Origin: TOLSYN sp963849065
GTDB lineage: Bacteria > Acidobacteriota > Terriglobia > Terriglobales > Acidobacteriaceae
Reading direction: 5' to 3'
DNA: 64,000 nucleotides
NCBI GenBank assembly: GCA_963849065.1
Contig: CAWKFM010000001.1
Location: forward strand, 372,001-436,000
Both the position numbers and the translations under genes were made by a program. Positions 56,440 through 64,000 of this stretch are shown here, one piece after another. The notes under the pieces were generated by a model, which made no database searches, had not been told where the DNA came from, and saw only the letters and a program-made list of their open reading frames with translations. Positions within the stretch are counted from its first letter, which is position 1; each line of letters begins with the position of its first letter.

Positions 56440-57208
56440 GTTTCAGATTGGCCTTTCCCTGCGTTGGCAGAAAGATGGCGAAGACGGTGCCGCTGTGGCC
56501 GGGGCGTGTGCTGCTGCGCACGTGCAGGCGGCCGCCGTGCCGCGCGACCACGTCTTTGACCAGTGCGAGCCCCAGGCCGCTGCCGGCGGAGCCCTTGGTG
56601 GTGAAGAACGGTTCGAAGATGGCGTGCAGTTTCTCGGCGGCAATGCCGCATCCGTTATCGGCAATGGTGAGCCGCACGCCGCGCCGGTGCTTTCCCGAGT
56701 GTTCGCGCGCCACGCATACCCGTGCCGACAACCTTCCGCCCGCCGGCATGGCGTCGGCGGCGTTGAGCAGGAGGTTGGAGAAGACCTGGCGCAGAGGACC
56801 GGCGTAGGCGGAAATATCTCCGTCCCCGCCGTACCGGGTCCTGACGGAGATGCCGCGGGCTTCGAACTGCATGCGATAGACGTCGATCACCGAGTTCATC
56901 AGGACCGGCATGTTCGTCTCACGCAGAGCACCGAAGTCCCGCGCGTGATTCAGCGCAGCCAGCGCGATTTCGGCCACCCGCTGCAACTCTTCCTCGGCCA
57001 GCGTCAGGTAATGGAGCCCCTGCTCGGTCAGCACGCCCTCGGCTCGGACTAGGTGAAGCAGATTGAGCACCGAATCGAGCGGATTATTGATTTCGTGGGC
57101 GAGCAAGGCCAGCTTGCTGTTCACGACAGGCATCGCGGAAGACGCTCTCTGTTGGCTGTACAAGGCACGGCCTCCCTCTGGCCTGACTTTAAGTCTGATA
57201 CCGGACAT
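56411..57208 (-). CDS. Soluble histidine kinase without sensor domain
   Basis: 265 residues. Directly after a short N-terminus comes HisKA with His38 in LLAHEINNPL, then HATPase with LLNAADAMP (N-box), IADNGCGI and GSGLGLAL. No PAS, GAF or membrane segment is present, and no response regulator is adjacent. It may receive its signal from a partner protein. It lies between the acyl-CoA dehydrogenase and meaB on the opposite strand. Confidence 0.85.
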   Translation of the reverse strand: MSGIRLKVRPEGGRALYSQQRASSAMPVVNSKLALLAHEINNPLDSVLNLLHLVRAEGVLTEQGLHYLTLAEEELQRVAEIALAALNHARDFGALRETNMPVLMNSVIDVYRMQFEARGISVRTRYGGDGDISAYAGPLRQVFSNLLLNAADAMPAGGRLSARVCVAREHSGKHRRGVRLTIADNGCGIAAEKLHAIFEPFFTTKGSAGSGLGLALVKDVVARHGGRLHVRSSTRPGHSGTVFAIFLPTQGKANLKLIRAGSALR

Positions 57209-57382
57209 ACCTCGATGGTTGTACCTAATCCCCTAGATAGGGAAGACTTAACCGCAGCTCGGCCGAGTTTGGGAATCCCTTGCGCCCGCAACCGGAGCGG
57301 CGCCTGTTGCCGCGTACCCGGCTGCGAAGCTGGCCTCGCTCCGCTGCTTTGCTACACTAGCCCCTGCGAGAAAACGAATCCC

Positions 57383-58423
57383 GTGCCTACCTCCATTTCC
57401 AGCTGGGTCGATGAGATCCGCAGCGGCAATCTTCGCGCTCTGTCGCAAGCCATTACCGCGGTGGAGAACCGCACGCCGGAGTCGCAGCCGCTGTTACGGG
57501 GCCTGTTCGCCTACTCCGGACGGGCCCGCATGGTGGGCATCACCGGAGCGCCGGGCGCGGGCAAAAGTACTTTGGTGGATGGGCTCGCCGGGCAGTTCCG
57601 GCGGCGGCAGCAGACGGTAGGAATCCTGGCCATCGATCCCACGTCGCCGTTCAGCGGAGGCGCCATTTTGGGCGACCGCATCCGCATGCAATCGCACACC
57701 ACCGACGAGGGAATCTTCATCCGCAGCATGGCTACGAGAGGCTCACTGGGTGGCCTGTGCAGCGCTGCGGCCGATGTTGCCACCGTGCTCGACGCCAGCG
57801 GCCGCGACCTGGTGATGATAGAAACCGTCGGGGCCGGACAGGATGAGGTGGATATCGTGCGGATTGCCGACCTCACGCTGGTGGTGCTGGTTCCGGGGAT
57901 GGGAGACGACGTGCAATCCATCAAGGCTGGCATTCTGGAAATCGCCGACATTTTCGTGATCAACAAGGCGGACCGCGAAGGCGCGGCCCGCGTGGAGGGG
58001 GAACTGCGAGCGATGCAGTCGCTCTCCACTCGCGAAGATGGCTGGGTGCCTCCGATTGTGCAGACGGTTGCCACCAGCGGCAAAGGCGTCGAGGGACTGG
58101 TGGCGGCCATCGATCTGTACGAAATTTTTCTCGCCACCGGCGAAGGCGGGCGCGAGCGCCGAATCGCCACTTGGCGCATGCGCCTGCAGGAAATGCTGCG
58201 CGATGAGCTGCGGCGAAGAATCGATGCGCAGGCGCTCTCCGATGCGGCAATGGAACAGTACGCAGAGCAGGTGGCGGCCCATGAGCGCGACCCGTATTCG
58301 CTGATCGCGGAGCTTGCCGCGCAGGTTGGGGGGCAATCGGCTGCGTCCTCCGCTGCGTCATCTCCAACCCCATCCGCAATCCCACAGGCGCAGGCGCGAG
58401 CGAAGGACGATACGGCATGCTGA
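57383..58423 (+). CDS. meaB: MeaB/ArgK-type GTPase, methylmalonyl-CoA mutase chaperone
   Basis: 346 residues from a GTG at 57383; the frame is open upstream but that part overlaps the antisense kinase and does not look like MeaB. The P-loop GAPGAGKST is at 55-63, the switch region has GDRIRM, ETVGAGQDEVD is the DxxG-like switch II, and INKAD is the specificity motif. MeaB loads and protects adenosylcobalamin-dependent mutases; no mutase gene is in the window. It overlaps tsaB by seven bases. Confidence 0.92.
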   Translation: MPTSISSWVDEIRSGNLRALSQAITAVENRTPESQPLLRGLFAYSGRARMVGITGAPGAGKSTLVDGLAGQFRRRQQTVGILAIDPTSPFSGGAILGDRIRMQSHTTDEGIFIRSMATRGSLGGLCSAAADVATVLDASGRDLVMIETVGAGQDEVDIVRIADLTLVVLVPGMGDDVQSIKAGILEIADIFVINKADREGAARVEGELRAMQSLSTREDGWVPPIVQTVATSGKGVEGLVAAIDLYEIFLATGEGGRERRIATWRMRLQEMLRDELRRRIDAQALSDAAMEQYAEQVAAHERDPYSLIAELAAQVGGQSAASSAASSPTPSAIPQAQARAKDDTAC

Positions 58424-59136
58424 TCCTCGGGATCGATACCAGCGGACGGCAGGGAAGTGTGGCCCTGCTGCAGGCGCCGGATGAAGCGCAGGGCGGCCCA
58501 GTGCGCACCGTCGAACTGGCGCCGCTCAGCGGCGGGCAATACTCCGAACTGCTGGTGCCCGCCATTGCCGCGCTGCTGGAACGGCACGGTCTGGAGAAGC
58601 GCTCAGTTGGACTGCTGGCGGTTGCCAGCGGCCCCGGTTCGTTCACCGGCCTACGCGTGGCCATTGCCACCGTCAAGGGATTGGCCGAGGCCTTCGGCAT
58701 CCCGGTGGTGCCAGTCTCGGTGCTGGAGGCGATTCTGCTGGCCTCGGCGGCGGAAAGCCGCTCTCGCCGCGACCGGGACCGCGCGGTTGCGGCCATCGAT
58801 GCGCAGCGCGGCGAGGTTTTTTTTGCCGAACTTACAGCCGGCCATCGGCGCGAGGAGATCGCCGGCTGCGAGGGCTTCGCCGCCGCGCTGGCCGTGGGCT
58901 CGCCGCCGGCTATCGTATTCACTCCCGACGAGGCGCTGGCCGCCCGGCTTCGTGACGCAGCCCTGGAAGTCGAGCTGGTTGCGCGGCCCTCGGCCGAGGA
59001 CATTGCGCGCATTGGGTATGGCAAGTTCCTCGACGGGGTCCGGGCCGATGTTGCCAGCCTCGATGCCAATTACGTGCGCCGCTCCGACGCCGAGCTATTC
59101 TCCGCGCCCAAGCTCGGCATCCCTCCCAAATCGTGA
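58417..59136 (+). CDS. tsaB: tRNA threonylcarbamoyladenosine biosynthesis protein TsaB
   Basis: 239 residues. ILGIDTSGRQGSVALL and GPGSFTGLRVAIATVKGLAEA are the TsaB signatures. It is the partner that holds TsaD and TsaE in the complex making t6A37 in ANN-decoding tRNAs. It begins within the end of meaB and its stop overlaps the rimI start, giving a tight meaB-tsaB-rimI run. A loop around 112-120 is rich in arginine (ESRSRRDRDR), probably an insertion. Confidence 0.92.
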   Translation: MLILGIDTSGRQGSVALLQAPDEAQGGPVRTVELAPLSGGQYSELLVPAIAALLERHGLEKRSVGLLAVASGPGSFTGLRVAIATVKGLAEAFGIPVVPVSVLEAILLASAAESRSRRDRDRAVAAIDAQRGEVFFAELTAGHRREEIAGCEGFAAALAVGSPPAIVFTPDEALAARLRDAALEVELVARPSAEDIARIGYGKFLDGVRADVASLDANYVRRSDAELFSAPKLGIPPKS

Positions 59137-59660
59137 TGAACATTCGTCTTGCCACCGAGGCCGACCTTTCGCAACTGCTGGTCATCAGCAATTCCGCCAG
59201 CTCGGCCGCGCACTGGAGCGAGCAGCAGTGGCTCGATATCTTCCGTTCCCAATCTCCGGCGCGCCTGGCCTGGATTGCCGAGCAACCGGAGCGGAGGCGG
59301 GTGCAGCGTGAGCGGCCGCAAAGCCCGCTGGAAGCTGAGCTGGGAAGGCAAGTAGTTCCGGACCGGGGGATTTTCGCCTGCGGGTTTCTGGTGGCGCAGT
59401 GCGGCGGAGCGGAGTGGGAGCTGGAGAACATCGCAGTGTTGCCAGCGCTGCGGCGGCGCGGCGTGGGGGCGGCGCTGCTTGGCACGCTGCTGGAGGAGGC
59501 ACGCCGACGGCAGGCCGAGCGCATTCTGCTGGAGGTCCGCGCCTCCAACCAGTCGGCCATCCGGCTCTATATCCAGGCTGGCTTCCAGCTCCTCGCCCGG
59601 CGCCGGGATTATTATCAAAACCCAGGGGAAGACGCGCTGCTTTTTGGGCATCCCCACTAA
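59133..59660 (+). CDS. rimI: RimI-like ribosomal protein alanine acetyltransferase
   Basis: 175 residues. GNAT fold: IRLATEADLSQLL, then LENIAVLPALRRRGVGAALLG (acetyl-CoA binding R/Q-x-x-G-x-G/A) and LEVRASNQSAIRLYIQAGFQ. The tsaB-rimI order is widespread and supports RimI, which acetylates ribosomal protein bS18. An arginine-rich insert (about 50-75) lengthens it relative to the usual 150 residues. Confidence 0.88.
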   Translation: MMNIRLATEADLSQLLVISNSASSAAHWSEQQWLDIFRSQSPARLAWIAEQPERRRVQRERPQSPLEAELGRQVVPDRGIFACGFLVAQCGGAEWELENIAVLPALRRRGVGAALLGTLLEEARRRQAERILLEVRASNQSAIRLYIQAGFQLLARRRDYYQNPGEDALLFGHPH

Positions 59661-59747
59661 CCGTTAGGGTTCGATTTCACTTGCCGCGCCCCTCGCCCGG
59701 TGCTAGTTTGAACAACACCTGATTTCAGGCTTGGAGGTGCTGAAATA

Positions 59748-59966
59748 ATGAATGCTCCCGTTCGCGAACAGCTTTTGGCCAGCAGCGAGGAATTTCGCAA
59801 GCTGGCCGATGAACACAGCAACTACTCCCAGCGTCTCGAATCCCTCACCAGCAAGAAATACCTCTCCGAAGAAGAAAAAGTTGAAGAAGTACGGCTGAAA
59901 AAGCTGAAGCTCCGCCTCAAGGATGAGATGGAGTCGTTCCAGACACGCGACCAGCAAGCCTCCTAA
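59748..59966 (+). CDS. DUF465/YdcH-like small coiled-coil protein
   Basis: 72 residues, almost wholly helical and charged (FRKLADEHSNYSQRLESL, then EEEKVEEVRLKKLKLRLKDE), the pattern of DUF465. Its ATG follows a GGAGGTG. Role unknown in the family. It is monocistronic, with a hairpin downstream. Confidence 0.85.
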   Translation: MNAPVREQLLASSEEFRKLADEHSNYSQRLESLTSKKYLSEEEKVEEVRLKKLKLRLKDEMESFQTRDQQAS

Positions 59967-60012
59967 ACGGGGTCGCTCCCAAGATTCGCACCGGGCCGAG
60001 GCCCGGCACCGC

Positions 60013-60044
60013 GGGGATGGCCTGTGCTGAAACCGGCCATCCCC
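60013..60044 (+). terminator. Hairpin downstream of the DUF465 gene
   Basis: Arms GGGGATGGCC and GGCCATCCCC enclose a 12-base loop, 47 bases past the stop. No T-run follows, so its function as a terminator is uncertain. Confidence 0.5.
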
Positions 60045-60248
60045 AGCTTCTGCCCGGCCACATCCCCATCTGCCATGTCCCCACATTTGCCAAAAGATGG
60101 CAAATATGGGCCACCCGTCTGTTCATGGTGCATCCTGATACGGGGCACCGCTCGGTCGAAAATTGTTGAAGCAGGAGTAACCTTCTCGGGGCTTTCCCGC
60201 TTTCCCGGTCCTTCGCCCTTCGCGCTTCGCTATAATCGAGACGACCTC

Positions 60249-60881
60249 ATGGTACGTGACGGAATCTATTACGCTCTGGCGCTGGTTGTGGCAGCGGTCC
60301 TCATCGGGATATGGGCCACGCCTCTGCTTGCCCTGGTGCCGCTGTTGCTGGCGGCTTTTTTCCTGTGGTTCTTTCGCGACCCGGAGCGGGTCATTCCCAG
60401 CACCAGCGGCGCCGTGGTCTCTCCCGCCGATGGCAAGGTGACCGGGGTTTCCACGGTTCAACTGGATGGGAAGCCGGCCACTCGAATCAGTATTTTTTTG
60501 AATGTATTCAATGTGCATGTCAACCGCTCGCCGGCCTCCGGCGTCATCACCGCGGTGGAGTATCGCCGCGGCAAGTATCTGAATGCCATGGACCCGGCCT
60601 CGGCCGAGCTTAACGAGCAGAACGTCTGCACCCTGCTGACGGATGGCGGCGAGCGCATTGTGTTCAAGCAGATCGCCGGGCTGCTGGCGCGCCGCATCGT
60701 GTTTTCGCGACGGGTGGGCGACCGCGTGGCTTGCGGCGAGCGCATCGGCCTGATTAAGTTCGGCTCGCGCTGCGACGTGATTCTGCCTGTCTCCGCCAAG
60801 GTCATGGTGCAGGTAGGGAACGTGGTCAAGTGCGGCTCATCGACGCTCGCCATACTCTCCGCGGCACAAGGAGAAAGCTGA
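60249..60881 (+). CDS. psd: Phosphatidylserine decarboxylase (short, Psd-B type)
   Basis: 210 residues from the ATG at 60249; the frame is open upstream but the first 75 codons do not look coding. Two N-terminal hydrophobic segments are followed by FFRDPERVIPSTSGAVVSPADGKV, IFLNVFNVHVNRSPASG, and KCGSSTLAIL. The last is the self-cleavage site, where the serine becomes the pyruvoyl cofactor. It makes phosphatidylethanolamine at the inner membrane. The TGATG junction couples it to pssA, the preceding step of the pathway. Confidence 0.95.
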   Translation: MVRDGIYYALALVVAAVLIGIWATPLLALVPLLLAAFFLWFFRDPERVIPSTSGAVVSPADGKVTGVSTVQLDGKPATRISIFLNVFNVHVNRSPASGVITAVEYRRGKYLNAMDPASAELNEQNVCTLLTDGGERIVFKQIAGLLARRIVFSRRVGDRVACGERIGLIKFGSRCDVILPVSAKVMVQVGNVVKCGSSTLAILSAAQGES

Positions 60882-61789
60882 TGGGCTCGCCGCAGCGTCT
60901 TTCTCTGGGGCAGTCGCGACGCTTGCGCAAGGGCATGTATGTGCTGCCCTCGCTGTTTACCACCGCCAACCTGGCCGCCGGCTTCTACGCCATCTCCGAG
61001 GCGGCGCTGGGCGCGGCCCACGTGCAGGGGCTTTATGGCGTCCCCGGCGCCGATCCGCTGCGGACTGCGGCTACCTACTTCAATCACTCGGCCCTGGCGA
61101 TCGGGTTTGCGGTGTTCTTCGACGGCATGGACGGGGCCATTGCGCGCCTTACCCACACCACCAGCGACTTCGGCAAGGAGCTGGACTCGCTGGCCGACGT
61201 GGTCACCTTCGGCGTCGCTCCCGGCATTTTGGCCTGGCTCTGGGGATTCTTCTGCCTGCCGCTCTCGCTCAATACCGACCTGCGCGACAAGCTGGTTCAG
61301 TTCGGCGCCATCGTGGCGTTTGCCTTTCTCACCGCCGGAGCCTGCCGGCTGGCGCGCTTCAACATCCAGCTCAATCCGCAGCCCAAGAATCCGGGCCGCC
61401 CGGGCCGGAAATACTTCGTCGGCATGCCCATCCCCGGCGGCGCCGGATGCCTGGCCGCCGTTGTCCACCTGCGCCTGGGCTATCCCGTTACCGCCTGGTG
61501 GAGCTGCATCATTTGGATCGCCTACATCTTCCTGTGCGCCTTCCTGATGGTGAGCACCTGGCGCTTCTGGAGCTCCAAGAGTATTAATTTCGGCAACCGT
61601 CAGGCGGCGCGGCTGTTCGTGCTGCTGGGCACCATCATCACCGCGATCTGGTATTTCCATCGTTTCGTGCTCTTCGGCATCGCCATCACCTACATGGCAT
61701 CGGGCATCATTTCCCGGCTCGCCTACGCCTTGCGGCGCCGCACACCCGCGCCTCCGACTCCGTCGCAGGAGGTGCCCCAGACCTCATGA
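60881..61789 (+). CDS. pssA: CDP-diacylglycerol-serine O-phosphatidyltransferase
   Basis: 302 residues, integral membrane protein. The CDP-alcohol phosphotransferase signature D-G-x2-A-R-x8-G-x3-D-x3-D is complete (DGMDGAIARLTHTTSDFGKE, then LDSLAD). About seven hydrophobic helices follow and a proline-rich tail ends it. It converts CDP-diacylglycerol and serine to phosphatidylserine, the substrate of psd just upstream. GGAGAA precedes the ATG, which overlaps the psd stop by one base. Confidence 0.95.
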   Translation: MGSPQRLSLGQSRRLRKGMYVLPSLFTTANLAAGFYAISEAALGAAHVQGLYGVPGADPLRTAATYFNHSALAIGFAVFFDGMDGAIARLTHTTSDFGKELDSLADVVTFGVAPGILAWLWGFFCLPLSLNTDLRDKLVQFGAIVAFAFLTAGACRLARFNIQLNPQPKNPGRPGRKYFVGMPIPGGAGCLAAVVHLRLGYPVTAWWSCIIWIAYIFLCAFLMVSTWRFWSSKSINFGNRQAARLFVLLGTIITAIWYFHRFVLFGIAITYMASGIISRLAYALRRRTPAPPTPSQEVPQTS

Positions 61790-62832
61790 GCCACTCCGCC
61801 AAGAAGTCCAATCTCTTTACCGTCGCCCTGGTAGGCGCGGCCGCGCTCAAGGGCAAGGAAGTTCGCGATGTGCTGAGCGAGCGCAATTTTCCCGCCGTCG
61901 ATATCAAGCTGCTGGATGAGGAAGAGGCGCTCGGCCAGCTGGACCAGGTGAACGACGAGCCGGCATTCATCCAGGGAGTCCTGCCCGAGCATCTGGAAGG
62001 CGTCGATTTCGCCTTCCTTACGGCCGACGAGTCGTTCATTGCCAAGGTCTGGGCCAGCGTGCGCGACTCCGGCGCAGAGATCATCGACCTCAGCTACGCA
62101 CTGGAGAACAATACCGACGTCGCGCTGCGCGCACCCTGGGTTGAAAAAGAGCTGGGACACATCCACGAAGAGGCTCTGCAGTCGGGGCCGGTGGTGATTG
62201 CACATCCCGCGGCCGTGGTGCTGGCCATCCTGCTGGGCCGCCTGCAGACGGTTGCCCCGCTTCGCATCGCCTCCGCCGTGATCGGCCAGCCCGCCTCCGA
62301 GTACGGACGGCGCGGCATGGACGAGCTGCACGACCAGACCATCAACCTGCTCAGCTTTCAGCAGCTGCCCACTGCATGCTTCGGCACCCAGGTCGCCTTT
62401 AATCTCTTTGTCCAGTCCAACGAAACTGCCCGCCCCTCGCTGGCGCAGAGCGAAGCGCGCATCCTGCGGCACTTCCGCACCATCGCAGAAAAGTCTGTTG
62501 CCGAACCCGCCGTGCTGCTGGTGCAGACGCCGGTCTTCCACGGCTACGCCATCGCCATCTTCGTGCAGACCGCCTCGGCAGCCACCGCCGAGGCTTTGGA
62601 AGCCGCGCTGGCCGGTCCCCACGTCACCGTGGTCAGCGGAGCGGAAGATTTTCCCAGCAATGTGAACGTGGCGGGCTCGCCGGAGATCCTGGTCAGCCTG
62701 CGCGGCGACGGCGCGGGAGGCAACGGCTTCTGGCTCTTTGCCGCCTGCGATAATCTTCGTGTCTCGGCGATCCAGGCCGTGGAGTGCGCCGAAGAGATGG
62801 TGCACACCCGTCCCAGGGGGCAGTTGCAATGA
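61786..62832 (+). CDS. Aspartate-semialdehyde dehydrogenase-like protein lacking the catalytic cysteine
   Basis: 348 residues. It has the Rossmann start (VALVGAAALKGKEVRDVL) and the Asd/ArgC dimerisation domain (VIGQPASEYGRRGMDELHDQ). At the position of the active-site cysteine (usually N-C-S/T) it reads IAHPAAVVLAILL, about residues 137-149, with no cysteine, as in USG-1-type paralogues. It is therefore probably not a dehydrogenase. ATGA overlaps tie it to pssA and lptE, so a role in envelope biogenesis or regulation is possible but unproven. Confidence 0.85.
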   Translation: MSHSAKKSNLFTVALVGAAALKGKEVRDVLSERNFPAVDIKLLDEEEALGQLDQVNDEPAFIQGVLPEHLEGVDFAFLTADESFIAKVWASVRDSGAEIIDLSYALENNTDVALRAPWVEKELGHIHEEALQSGPVVIAHPAAVVLAILLGRLQTVAPLRIASAVIGQPASEYGRRGMDELHDQTINLLSFQQLPTACFGTQVAFNLFVQSNETARPSLAQSEARILRHFRTIAEKSVAEPAVLLVQTPVFHGYAIAIFVQTASAATAEALEAALAGPHVTVVSGAEDFPSNVNVAGSPEILVSLRGDGAGGNGFWLFAACDNLRVSAIQAVECAEEMVHTRPRGQLQ

Positions 62833-63380
62833 ACTTGACTCGTGCAGCCGGTTTCCGCGTGCCCGGTAGATTGGCCGTCCTCGCCCTGCTGGTGCTGATG
62901 GCCTCCTGCGGCTACCACACGGCCGGCGCCACTACCAGCCTGCCGCCCGACGTAAAGGTGCTGGCCATTCCTTCGTTCCAGAACCAGACCCACACTTACC
63001 ATCTGGAAACCGGACTTACCGGCGCGGTCATCCGCGAGTTCAACACGCGCACCCGTTACCGCGTGGTGCAGAGTGTCTCCCAATCCGAGCAACCCGACGC
63101 CACCTTGCAGGGAACCGTGGTCTCTGCGCAGGTCGCCCCAGTCGCCTACGATTCGGTCACCGGCCGCGCCGCTACCGGCCTGGCCACCATCGTCATTAAG
63201 GTCACGTTGACGGCGCGCGATGGACGCGTGCTTTATAGCAATCCCAACTACACCTTCCGCGATCAGTACCAGATCTCCAACGAACTCGCCAGCTTCTTTG
63301 AAGAGGAGAGTCCGGCGCTCGACCGCCTGCAGCGCGACTTCTCGCGCAGCCTGGTGAGCGATATTCTGGAGGCCTTCTAG
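62829..63380 (+). CDS. lptE: LptE-like outer-membrane lipoprotein
   Basis: 183 residues from the ATG at 62829. A lipoprotein signal ends in LMASC with the lipidated Cys27. The following CGYHTAG and the strand VKVLAIPSFQNQT fit LptE, which plugs the LptD barrel and helps insert lipopolysaccharide. EFNTRTRYRVV and LTARDGRVLYSN continue the fold. Its position between phospholipid genes and holA is common for lptE-holA pairs. Confidence 0.9.
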   Translation: MNLTRAAGFRVPGRLAVLALLVLMASCGYHTAGATTSLPPDVKVLAIPSFQNQTHTYHLETGLTGAVIREFNTRTRYRVVQSVSQSEQPDATLQGTVVSAQVAPVAYDSVTGRAATGLATIVIKVTLTARDGRVLYSNPNYTFRDQYQISNELASFFEEESPALDRLQRDFSRSLVSDILEAF

Positions 63381-63381
63381 C

Positions 63382-64000
63382 TTGAAAGCCTTTGCCCCGG
63401 TGGAGCGCTTCGTGCAGGAGGTCAGTGGGCGCCGGCTCAAGCCCGGCTACGTCTTCGTGGGCGACGAGGCCTTCTTCCGCCGCACCTGCCGCGACGCCAT
63501 CCTGCAGCACCTCATCCCGGAGGGCATGCGCGAGTTCAGCCTGTACGAGTTCGATCTGGAGTCCTCGACGATCGTCGAAGTGCTCGACCGCGCCCGCACT
63601 CCATCGCTGATGGCCAGCTTCCAGGTGTTCTTTGTGCGCGGCGTCAAGGCGCTGTACGGACGCGGCAAGCATGACGCCGAGTTCGCGGCCATCGCCGAAT
63701 ATTTTCGCAACCCCAATCCCGACGCGCTGCTCATCCTCATCGCCGACCACATCAGCATTCCGGCCGACCTGCGCCGCATGGAGATGACCGACAAGGAGCG
63801 CTACGAGCGTATCCGCGAGACTCTCGGCGAACATCTCGGCATCATCGAATTCGCCCGCGTCGAAGAAGGTGAGGCCGTCAAGTGGCTCAACGAAGCCGCT
63901 GCGGCGCACGCCACTAAGATCGATGCCGACGCCGCGCGCGAGCTGGTCGATTCGCTGGGCGGGGATATGATGATGATTTCCAACGAGATGGAAAAGCTTC
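63382..64000 (+). CDS. holA: DNA polymerase III delta subunit (3' end outside window)
   Basis: 206 codons visible from a TTG at 63382, one base after the lptE stop. KPGYVFVGDEAFFRRTCRDA is the degenerate AAA+ start of HolA. It goes on with LSL-type FARVEEGEAVKWLNEAAAAH and VDSLGGDMMMISNEMEKL, which match the delta subunit that opens the beta clamp. Homologues have about 340 residues, so roughly 130 are missing beyond the edge. Confidence 0.9.
   Translation, partial: MKAFAPVERFVQEVSGRRLKPGYVFVGDEAFFRRTCRDAILQHLIPEGMREFSLYEFDLESSTIVEVLDRARTPSLMASFQVFFVRGVKALYGRGKHDAEFAAIAEYFRNPNPDALLILIADHISIPADLRRMEMTDKERYERIRETLGEHLGIIEFARVEEGEAVKWLNEAAAAHATKIDADAARELVDSLGGDMMMISNEMEKL

Noticed and set aside
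57511..59069. Long minus-strand frames (358 and 369 codons) across meaB, tsaB and rimI
   Set aside because: Serine- and alanine-rich shadows of clear plus-strand core genes; no ribosome-binding sites or domains.
60458..62829. Minus-strand frames of 400 and 368 codons opposite pssA and the Asd-like gene
   Set aside because: Shadow frames; the plus strand carries a tightly overlapping operon with recognisable signatures.

Overview
The window looks like a chromosomal segment of a member of the phylum Acidobacteriota, probably class Terriglobia. Support is by protein family resemblance only: an Oar-type TonB-dependent receptor with an N-terminal carboxypeptidase-regulatory-like domain, a hopanoid glycosyltransferase, an Asd-like gene between pssA and lptE, many H-D-FNN hybrid histidine kinases and frequent TTG/GTG starts. 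No rRNA, complete tRNA or CRISPR array was found.

Layout. 1-2845 (minus): a TonB-dependent receptor running off the left edge. 3219-7603 (plus): a compact five-gene metal-transport operon. It holds a P1B-type ATPase with an SCG motif in its metal-path helix, three accessory proteins that share an HxLPGRxR motif with the ATPase N-terminus, and a small single-helix membrane protein. The layout recalls ferrosome (fez) clusters and the mycobacterial CtpC/PacL pair, and it is the best candidate for an undescribed system here. 7.6-37.9 kb: a mosaic accessory region with decayed tyrosine and serine recombinases and fragments of SRAP and carboxymuconolactone decarboxylase genes. Between them lie intact signalling genes: a FIST-containing hybrid kinase, an HD-GYP/FIST/GGDEF operon, three PilZ genes, two more hybrid kinases, a HipA-like kinase, and an NtrC-family regulator with a small receiver-like partner. 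There is also a repeat-rich exoprotein and a short internally repeated protein. A 23-nt match to the 3' end of a serine tRNA at 37,865-37,887 may be the right attachment site.

37.98-48.0 kb: a membrane-anchored Ser/Thr kinase, a hemerythrin-like protein, a trehalose-6-phosphate synthase with a membrane/HAMP-like N-terminus, a convergent HAD phosphatase, a GT4 glycosyltransferase, glyA, hpnI with a decayed paralogue beside it, and a ParD/ParE pair whose toxin is frameshifted.

48.2-64.0 kb: mostly core genes. They include two small c-type cytochromes, dnaB, an ABC exporter, hemW, an acyl-CoA dehydrogenase, a soluble histidine kinase, meaB-tsaB-rimI, a DUF465 protein, and the tightly coupled envelope operon psd-pssA-asd-like-lptE-holA, which runs off the right edge.

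Functionally, the accessory half is dominated by sensing, with c-di-GMP synthesis, breakdown and binding, phosphorelays and two FIST sensors. The flanking halves carry housekeeping, lipid and envelope functions. All names rest on reading motifs by eye; no database search was run.
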